A stretch of 64,000 nt of DNA. Origin: Hypericum androsaemum. Taxonomy: Eukaryota > Streptophyta > Magnoliopsida > Malpighiales > Hypericaceae. How positions within the stretch are numbered: position 1 is the first letter of the stretch; each line of letters begins with the position of its first letter. The notes under the pieces were generated by a model. It had not been told where the DNA came from and made no database searches. It worked only from the letters and a program-made list of their open reading frames with translations. The position numbers were made by a program, and so were the translations under genes. Of this stretch, positions 57,792-64,000 are shown piece by piece. The stretch spans positions 15,711,176 through 15,775,175 of the forward strand of contig OZ023187.1 of assembly GCA_963995505.1 (NCBI GenBank), written 5' to 3'.

Positions 57792-57961
57792 CTGCAATAT
57801 AAATAATTATTTAAAAGAAACAGTTCAGGTTCAAATGGTGTAGGAACTTTAAAAGACATGTGAAATTCTCGTAAGAAGTATTTAGCGATGTTATGTTTTT
57901 GATGGTTCAAAGTCTAGATCTTTGATTAAGGTAGAACAAATTGCTGCAAACAAGAGAAAAA

Positions 57962-58330
57962 CAAATTGTCCTTGTTACGAGGTCGATGATGCACATGGCA
58001 CAGACATCCAAACGTGCGAATGAAGGAATAAGAAGGTGCCTTGCCAAAAAGAACTTCATATAGACTCTTTCCTCCAAGAAGAGATGTAGGAGTACGATTA
58101 ATCAAGTACCCTATAGTAAGAACACATTCACCCAAAAACAGAAGAGGTAAATTTTCCTGAAATAGAAAGGCACAACCATGTTCAACACGTCCTTCACTCA
58201 ATGTGTGACGAAGTTTGCATTCAACATGTCCATTCTATTAAGCTGTGTCAACACAAGATGTCAGATGTATAATGTCATGTTCATGCAGAAAAGATTGCAA
58301 GGCAAGAAACTCCGTACCATTGTCACTTTT
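57962..58330 (-). pseudogene. copia integrase fragment
   Basis: Minus-strand integrase core: SDNGTEFLALQSFLHEH (catalytic Asp region), then a stop and NGHVECKLRH (from the Q-N-G-x-V-E-R-K-H-R motif), then ECVLTIGYLINRTPTSL and LYEVLFGKAPSY. Similar to the integrase at 4624-4998 but from a different element. Both ends are abrupt: TPS intron 1 on the left and R1 arm on the right. Confidence 0.8.
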
Positions 58331-58876
58331 ATAATTAAAAAGTGACAATTTGAAAGATAAGATGAAAATTAAAAATTTGAAAGATAAATGAAATCAATTA
58401 TAACAAATATACTAAAAATAAATTCTAAAAATTTAAAATTCATTCTAACAAATATCTTAACCGAAACATTATAGAGATAATCTCCTACAAATAAAATCAA
58501 AGCATGTGAGTCTCGTTTGAGGGGGCATGTTGAAAATCTCACATCGCTTGAAAATCTGCTAATCCATTGCCTTAAGGTTTTAATTTGGATATGAAGATTC
58601 TAGCATTCACATTTATAAACTAACCCAACATACTTGTCACATCTAATATACGATTTTTTCAACACGTCCTTTCAAACAAAACTAATCGGGCTAAAATTTT
58701 TATGAGTTTAACACTGCCTCTCGTATTTTTAAAGGGTAGTGAAATACAGCAGGTCAGAGGATCATCACTTGGATTTATGGAAAATCGAACACAATACATT
58801 CAAATTTGGAGATATGGAGTCAAGCAAATTCCAACTTCCATTAGGAGATAACTTCTACGCGGGTCATGTTTTTATA

Positions 58877-60264
58877 GAGAAAATTTTACTTTAGTGCCCT
58901 GTAATTTGGCCAATTTTCACTTACAACCCTGTGGTAAAAAAAATTTTAAACGGGTCCTTGAGGTTTCAAAAGGACCTCACGGGTAGCTCCTTCCCTGTCC
59001 AAAATTAAAACTACGTTATTTTGAGAACTTCGTGGCAAGCCAACTCGATAAATATTGGACCCAGATGTTGCTGAGTTATCGTAGTAAAAACTTTAAAATA
59101 ATCCCAAGTTAGTTTAATTTTTTTCAAAGTCCTCACCCTTCTTCTTTCCCTTCCCCTCCTCCCTCCTAACCCTCTATCTCTTCCCGGCCATGGCAGATAT
59201 AACCAATGGCCATGTCAAAATCTCAAATTTGTTTAAGTAAAATAGTGACCAACGTAAAGCTCCCACGACCCTGACCTCTTGACTCTCTTTATATCTCCCT
59301 CTCTTCCCTGTGTGGTGACGTCAATGAGGGCGAACATTGCAAAGGCCTTTAAACAGATTATCTCCTTTGTTCGGCTGGCACAAAATGAATTTTGCCACCA
59401 GCTTACCTCTTTCTTTTGGGATTTTGAACATATTAGGGTTTTGACACTTTTCAAGCCCTCTCTTTCCTCAGTTCACCGCAACGGACCAGAACCCCGTGGA
59501 ATAGTAGTGTTGACTTCTCCTCGGAGATGAAGCAGGGGCCAAAGAACGGTAGCCCAAATACCAATCCGTTGTTTATGCAGCCCAAAAGCCCACGAACACC
59601 AAGCACCTTACTCTCCAAAATCCTCCAAAAGCCATCCACCAGGAGATCCGTAATTCAACCACCAAAAACCATTTCTCCCATGAACCCTAATTTTCCAAAA
59701 TCCTCAATTCGGCAATCAAGAACCCTAAGGCCTACCATTTCTCTACTCTTTTTGCTTGGTTGGTTTCACGTTGACTGAGGATGATGATTCCTGATCTTTT
59801 GACTGTGGTGGAATAGGATGGAGTTGTGAGGTAGGAGGAGAGACCTCTTAAAGGTGAAGCAGTGTTCGGGAAGGAAGGGGTAAAATGGGAAAAGGATAAA
59901 TCGGGAATCAAAGGAATTGGATGATTTTTGGGTTTCTAGTCTTTGGCCATGGAGATGAGGTTCGATGGTTGTGAGAGGGGAGAGAGGAGACAGGGTGGAG
60001 AGAGGAGGGGATATTGAAAAATGTAAACTAATTTGAGATTGTTCTGAAAAAAATCACCACGACTACTTAGCAGTTCCGAGTTCCATTTTTTTCTGAGTTG
60101 GCATGCCACATATCAACAAAATGACCACATTTTTATTTCGGGCAGGGGAGGAGCTGCCCGTGAGGTCCTTTGGAAACCTCAGGGACCCGTTTAACAAGTT
60201 TTTTACCATAGGATTGTAAGTGAAAATCGGTCAAACCATAGGGTACTGAAGTAATATTTTCCCC
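58877..60264. mobile_element. Pack-MULE-like element (copy d, uninterrupted, 1388 bp)
   Basis: Inverted ends of about 330 bp (58877-59205 and 60264 back to 59935) with imperfect identity, flanking about 730 bp of gene-like sequence. The arm motifs 'gtaatttggccaattttcac' and 'ttttaccataggattgtaag' (inverted) are of the kind seen in plant Mutator-like elements. It lacks a transposase. The interior looks like a host gene 5' UTR and first exon. It is inserted in a T-rich spot of the R1 arm; R1 copy b (around 22380) shows the empty site. Confidence 0.65.
59527..59778 (+). CDS. Captured first-exon-like ORF in the MULE-like element
   Basis: An 83-codon ATG frame, basic and Pro/Ser-rich: MKQGPKNGSPNTNPLF, then KPSTRRSVIQPPKTISPMN, ending FLLGWFHVD stop. 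The composition and the upstream leader ('cggaccagaaccccgtgg') look like the 5' end of a host nuclear-protein gene, but I do not recognise which one. The last ten codons may already be intron or arm sequence. In copy c (34606) the frame is broken. A weak upstream frame (59279-59530) overlaps its start by four bases. Expression is unknown. Confidence 0.4.
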   Translation: MKQGPKNGSPNTNPLFMQPKSPRTPSTLLSKILQKPSTRRSVIQPPKTISPMNPNFPKSSIRQSRTLRPTISLLFLLGWFHVD

Positions 60265-60369
60265 TTTTTTAAATTATGGGACTCGTCTGAGCGTAGGCTT
60301 AATCAATTTTGGGGCTATCTTAGATATATAGGGTCCCAGCCGAACAACGTAACAGCAGCGCCAAAAATG

Positions 60370-60710
60370 TACCATCCCCATTCTCTAGTTTCTTAGAGTT
60401 AAGATTAGAGTAGAATCATTAAAAACCCCTAAACGGTAGACAAAGCCCTATTCTCTAGTTTCTTAGAGTTAAAATTAGAGTAGAATCATTAAAACCCCCT
60501 AAACGGTAGACAAAGCCCCGTTCTCTAGTTTCTTAGAGTTAAAATTATAGTAGAATCATTAAAACCCTCTAAACGGTAGACACAGCCCCGTTCTCTAGTT
60601 TTTTAGAGTTAAAATTATAGTAGAATCATTAAAACCCTCTAAACGGTAGACACAGCCCCATTCTCTAGTTTCTTAGAGTTAAAATTAGAGTACAATCATT
60701 AAAATTTAAT
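60370..60710. repeat. Tandem array, 70-bp unit, 5 copies
   Basis: 'ttctctagtttcttagagtt' recurs at 60381, 60451, 60521, 60591 (with one change) and 60661, an exact 70-bp period. Same unit as 35450-35800, so amplification predates the Region I/II duplication. Units are not identical in the 'cacagcc/caaagcc' part. Confidence 0.85.
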
Positions 60711-61519
60711 AACTTCTTTATCATAATAACTAATATTTTCAAGAAAATATTAGTGTGAAATCTCAAAGTCAATTTTCTTTGGGTCTGAGTCAAGTAACAA
60801 TTTTCTTGTAACCCTGGATGCACCTTTTTTTGCCAATCAAGACGACAACATCATTGGCTAATGTATGGATTAAGCTTAGATTATCTGTATCCGCAACCCA
60901 CCCTAACCTAAATTAAAGAATAAATAATTAATTTCTTTTTCATCAACACCCAATACAATGTGACCCAACCCAATTAAATATTTTTCTACCCACACTCACA
61001 ACCCACTCCAATTTACGGCACAGAATAGAAAATTAACTTCTCTCTCATCCAAATATTATCTACTATCTTTTTTTGTTTATATATAAATAATAATAAATAT
61101 ACGACAATGTTTATTCTGTAATTATAACAAGGAAAAAAATTATAATAAAGTAACAAAATTAAGATTACAAAAGTTGGAATACAAAAGTTACAATTAGAGC
61201 TACAAGTAGATGTCGAAAATATGTGTGAAGTCAATAGTTGACCAAGTTACGAGAACGAGTTTTGGTTGGGGAGCCATTACTTCTTATTTCAGTGTGTGAT
61301 TGAGTTGATTCAAGTTGCTTTGTAAAGATGAGACATATATCTACAACTTTTTAGTTTATGACTTCTTCAAATGGATAGCATTTTGTTCCATACCAAATAG
61401 AACCCTTAACATGTCATGAACTCCATCTACTGTTCGGCCTTGAGTGAGATACCTAATTCACCCGTGGCTAAGGATTTTGCACTCGCCAATAAATATTCTT
61501 TCCGTAAATTCCCCTTGTA

Positions 61520-61750
61520 TCAACGATCCCCGTGCACCTTTAGTGCCACGGGTCTCATCTTTAGACTCCTTACGTGCAGCCAAGTTATCCCTTCTAACAT
61601 CCGCGCTAGGCATGCCTCAATATCCACCCTCACGGGATTACCAATAGTCTTTGCCAGGCCTAAAATAATCAAAGGATGTAGACGCTCCACACTCAGGCCC
61701 GTAAGCTTAATCCATACCTTGGCCAATGACATTGTCGTGTTGGTCGGCAA
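61520..61750 (-). pseudogene. DUF4283 domain remnant
   Basis: Minus-strand AKVWIKLTGLSVERLHPLII followed by GLAKTIGNPVRVDIEACLAR, the DUF4283 signature of LINE ORF1-like proteins. The downstream stretch (to 61500) still shows the linker found at 2105-2200. The 5' half of the frame is R1-arm sequence. It occupies the centre of R1 copy d. Confidence 0.6.
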
Positions 61751-61889
61751 AACATCACACGTTTAGTCTGAAAATCGTTCCTTGACTTAGATGCCAAAGA
61801 AAATTTAGTTTACTTTCCAAAGAAATATTAGTTATTATGATATAGCGGTTATTGGATTTTAACATTTTAGAGTGGTTCTACTCTATTTG

Positions 61890-62803
61890 ACTGAATTACA
61901 AGCATCCAAAGTTGTATGTCAATTTTGGGCTATATTTATAGTGATTTGAAAAATAAGAATTTTTATATTGTTAAAGATAATTTCAGTTTTTATAACTACA
62001 CAAATAATATCCGAAAAAATTTATTTATCCAAATAATATTGTGACAAATATAACTAAAGTGAATTGAAGTAAAAGTAAAATAAAATAAAATAATGGGGGC
62101 CGAGGTTGCGTGTCAAGGGTCTATTAGACTATCCTAAACGCGGCTCGGCCACGTCGTTCATTTTCTTTTTATTTTTTTTGTCCAATCCTGCCCATCCTTT
62201 GGTGTTGATTGATGCCTACAGATGAGGGCTCCTCATAGTGCCCAAAAGACTTGTAGAGCTTCCGAGCATGGAAAGTAGCATATGTCTCCATCGAGATGAC
62301 GAGCGTATAGAACTCCATCGAGGCAACGTTTATCCCAGCCGACTCTTTGGAGAAAGCCTAGGTAGATGAATCCTGCCTCCATTCATATGATTGGGAAACG
62401 AAAGGTATCAGCTCCTTATAAGGAACTAGAGAAATAAAGTAATCGGTTATCTTGATCGGCAAAGATTAGACCGCCTTCTCAGATGCCCTCGTTAGTCCTA
62501 CCGAGCGTGCCAAAAATATATTACGGGAATAGGTGAACAACTAACCAAGGATGGTCCAGAGTGGTCATCACAAGGTCAGTCTAACTAGGCTAGGCTACGG
62601 TAAGCTATGAGCTACAGGCTACGGACTAAGGAAAAGTAATAAAGATAGAAGAGTTGTATGTTGTATTGTGGATGTCCTCTCCTTTGCGCAGGAACTCTTT
62701 ATATAGGGAGCCCCGACATACTTTCATCTTAGAATAGGAAAACCTAAGCCGCCTTCAATGTTGGAAGATTACCAAGATCCAATCCCAAGAAGTCTGCCTC
62801 AAG
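61890..62803. other. Unassigned insertion in the R1 right arm
   Basis: Not present in the sister copy c. The first 200 bp are AT-rich; the rest (62090-62803) has higher GC and contains 'ctcggccacgtcgttcat' and 'ggctaggctacggtaagcta' motifs with small internal repeats (GCTA-type). No TIR, LTR ends or protein motif are clear. Confidence 0.45.
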
Positions 62804-63073
62804 TTTTTTTATTTGAAAAGACGTGTCGGAGAGAATCCCACATTAGATGTGGCAAGTTAGATTAATTTATAGTTGTGAAGATTTTGTCTAGTCATTACCT
62901 TAAAATTTGACATTTGATATGAAAATTCTAACACACATTAGTTTGATTTTATTTGTAAGAGACTATCTCTATAATTTTTCGGTTAAGATATTTAATAGGT
63001 TGGATTTTTTTAATAATTTATCTTTAGTATTTTTTTATAATTGACTTTATTTATAATTCAAATTATTTATTTT

Positions 63074-64000
63074 TGTTAGGAAATCACCACAAGAAAATAC
63101 ACATGAACACGAATACAAAAGATAACGTGGTTTGACCTAATGTCTACGTCCACGAAGAAAAGGAGAATTTTTATTGATGAGATCCGAGCCATAAAGCCAT
63201 ACAGGAATTAGGGTAACATGTCTTTATATAATAGACAAACCCTTGTAAGCTACGAAACCTATATTTGTCAATCTAGGAGTCCAAAACAAGAGTCAAAGAG
63301 AATAGGTAATTCCGAGGGTTCTTGGAATGAGGGTCCTTTTCCCTCATGGTCCTGAGTTGTTCTTGGAAAATTGTTCTTCATGTGCCCATTTTCTATGTAC
63401 TTGAAGCAATTTTTTTGAACCTCCTTGACCCCGACTTGGATCATTTTCCATCTTTTCCTTCTCTATGACCATGGCTAACCCTCACAACTAGCCCTTCTCC
63501 TCGTTCATTATTGGCCTTCTTCCTTTGACAAATTCTAGTAGAGCACTAGTGATGTCCTTCAACATAAAGGACTCTTTGCTCTTTGCCCCAACTTAGAGTG
63601 GTAAACAAACTTTCGTCGGATCTTGCTAAAGAATTCAGCAGCAATAATGCCTTATCTTCATTCTCGAACATCACATCGACCCATATCAAATCACTCACTA
63701 GTTGATTGAAATTGTTGATGTATTGGCTCAAATATGAGCCCTCGATCATCTTAAGTCTGTACAATCTGTGCTTAAGATAAAGCTTGTCGACAGAGACTTT
63801 GACATATACCTGTGGTCCAATTTCTTCCAAACCCAGCTGGTGACTCCTCATCCATGATGTGATACACCACATCATCCACTAAGCACAAGAGAATTATAGC
63901 TACCGCCTTAACCTCCATCTATTTCTACTCTTGCTCTTCCATCTTCTCAGACTTCTTCTCCGAGAGTGCATTGACCATCCTTTGTTGCACCAGCAGATCT
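63074..64000 (-). mobile_element. copia-type LTR plus gag (Region II copy, runs off the window)
   Basis: Second copy of 37144-38100: the LTR starts 'tgttaggaaatcacc' at 63074 and the gag remnant follows at higher coordinates, minus orientation. Similarity to Region I is near complete up to the window end, so the internal 263-bp duplication, the 5' LTR and whatever lies beyond are expected just outside. Confidence 0.7.
63546..63875 (-). pseudogene. copia gag fragment (Region II copy)
   Basis: A 109-codon stretch on the minus strand. It has MWCITSWMRSHQLGLEEIG, then KLYLKHRLYRLKMIEGSYL, FENEDKALLLLNSL and SLFTTLSWGKEQ, in the gag (UBN2-like) order. The open frame is longer than in copy I because a frameshift near 37840 is absent here. 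It breaks upstream, toward the expected start of gag. Confidence 0.7.

Larger units (their letters stand above)
52158..57961. repeat. Tandem duplication unit 2 (carries TPS C)
   Basis: Second unit of the tandem duplication, starting 'tccagtaccct' (as at 41132) and ending '...acaagagaaaaa' (as at 52111). It lacks the 5.4-kb LTR element and keeps exon 7, so it represents the more ancestral state. Its right edge abuts copia integrase sequence within TPS intron 1. Confidence 0.85.
58345..63073. mobile_element. R1 long-inverted-repeat element (copy d, Region II)
   Basis: Sister of 30481-37143. The left arm starts 'acaatttgaaagataagatg' and runs to about 60870, with the MULE-like element inside. 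The right arm is inverted: 61885 back to 61700, then 63073 back to 62805. It keeps a DUF4283 remnant in the middle (61520-61750), lost from copy c. In the right arm, a ~0.9-kb unrelated stretch (61890-62803) replaces the segment equivalent to 36540-36880. No transposase was found. Confidence 0.65.

Noticed and set aside
59279..59530. Upstream ORF overlapping the captured exon by four bases, suggesting translational coupling
   Set aside because: Coupling by ATGA overlap is a bacterial feature; here it is chance overlap inside a transposon.

Overview
This window is plant nuclear DNA, almost certainly from an angiosperm and probably a dicot-type genome. It is AT-rich, its genes have introns, and it is dominated by nested Ty1/copia, Ty3/gypsy, LINE and long-TIR repeats. 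The host genes belong to two families of specialised metabolism: terpene synthases (TPS) with the class I seven-exon layout, and CYP71-type cytochrome P450s. No tRNA, rRNA, CRISPR or prokaryotic feature was seen.

Layout. 1-7.2 kb: repeat DNA, including a decayed long-TIR repeat (called R1 here) split by a small copia element (3064-6747). 7.2-12 kb: wreckage of at least two TPS genes lying tail to tail (pseudogene A on +, pseudogene D on -), plus a third exon 1 scrap next to the poly(A) end of a LINE. 12-19 kb: LINE and LTR fragments, a small secreted-peptide ORF, and several minisatellite-like arrays. 19.2-20.9 kb: an apparently intact two-exon CYP71-type P450 on the minus strand (496 codons), with a 466-bp solo-LTR-like insertion upstream. 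21.9-30.3 kb: another R1 copy, low-complexity repeats, and the remains of a Ty3/gypsy chromovirus. 30.3-38.7 kb ('Region I'): an R1 element with about 1-kb inverted arms. A MULE-like element sits in one arm and a solo LTR sits in the MULE. A copia gag remnant follows. 39.3-39.7 kb: a truncated P450 pseudogene related to the intact gene. 41.1-58.0 kb: a tandem duplication whose two units each carry a TPS gene on the minus strand. Unit 1 (TPS B, clearly dead) was later hit by a 5.4-kb LTR element lacking pol. Unit 2 (TPS C) has an open frame across exons 2-7 but no visible exon 1. 58.2-64 kb ('Region II'): a second copy of Region I, running off the end of the window.

How it fits together. Sesquiterpene-type TPSs make hydrocarbon skeletons and CYP71-clan P450s commonly oxidise them, so this looks like a TPS-P450 neighbourhood shaped by tandem duplication and transposons. 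Only one gene (the P450) looks complete. TPS C would be functional only if a first exon lies further upstream. Empty sites in sister copies give relative ages: the TPS unit duplication predates the 5.4-kb element, and the Region I/II duplication predates the solo LTR at 31669-34479. All functional statements rest on motifs read by eye; no database search was run.
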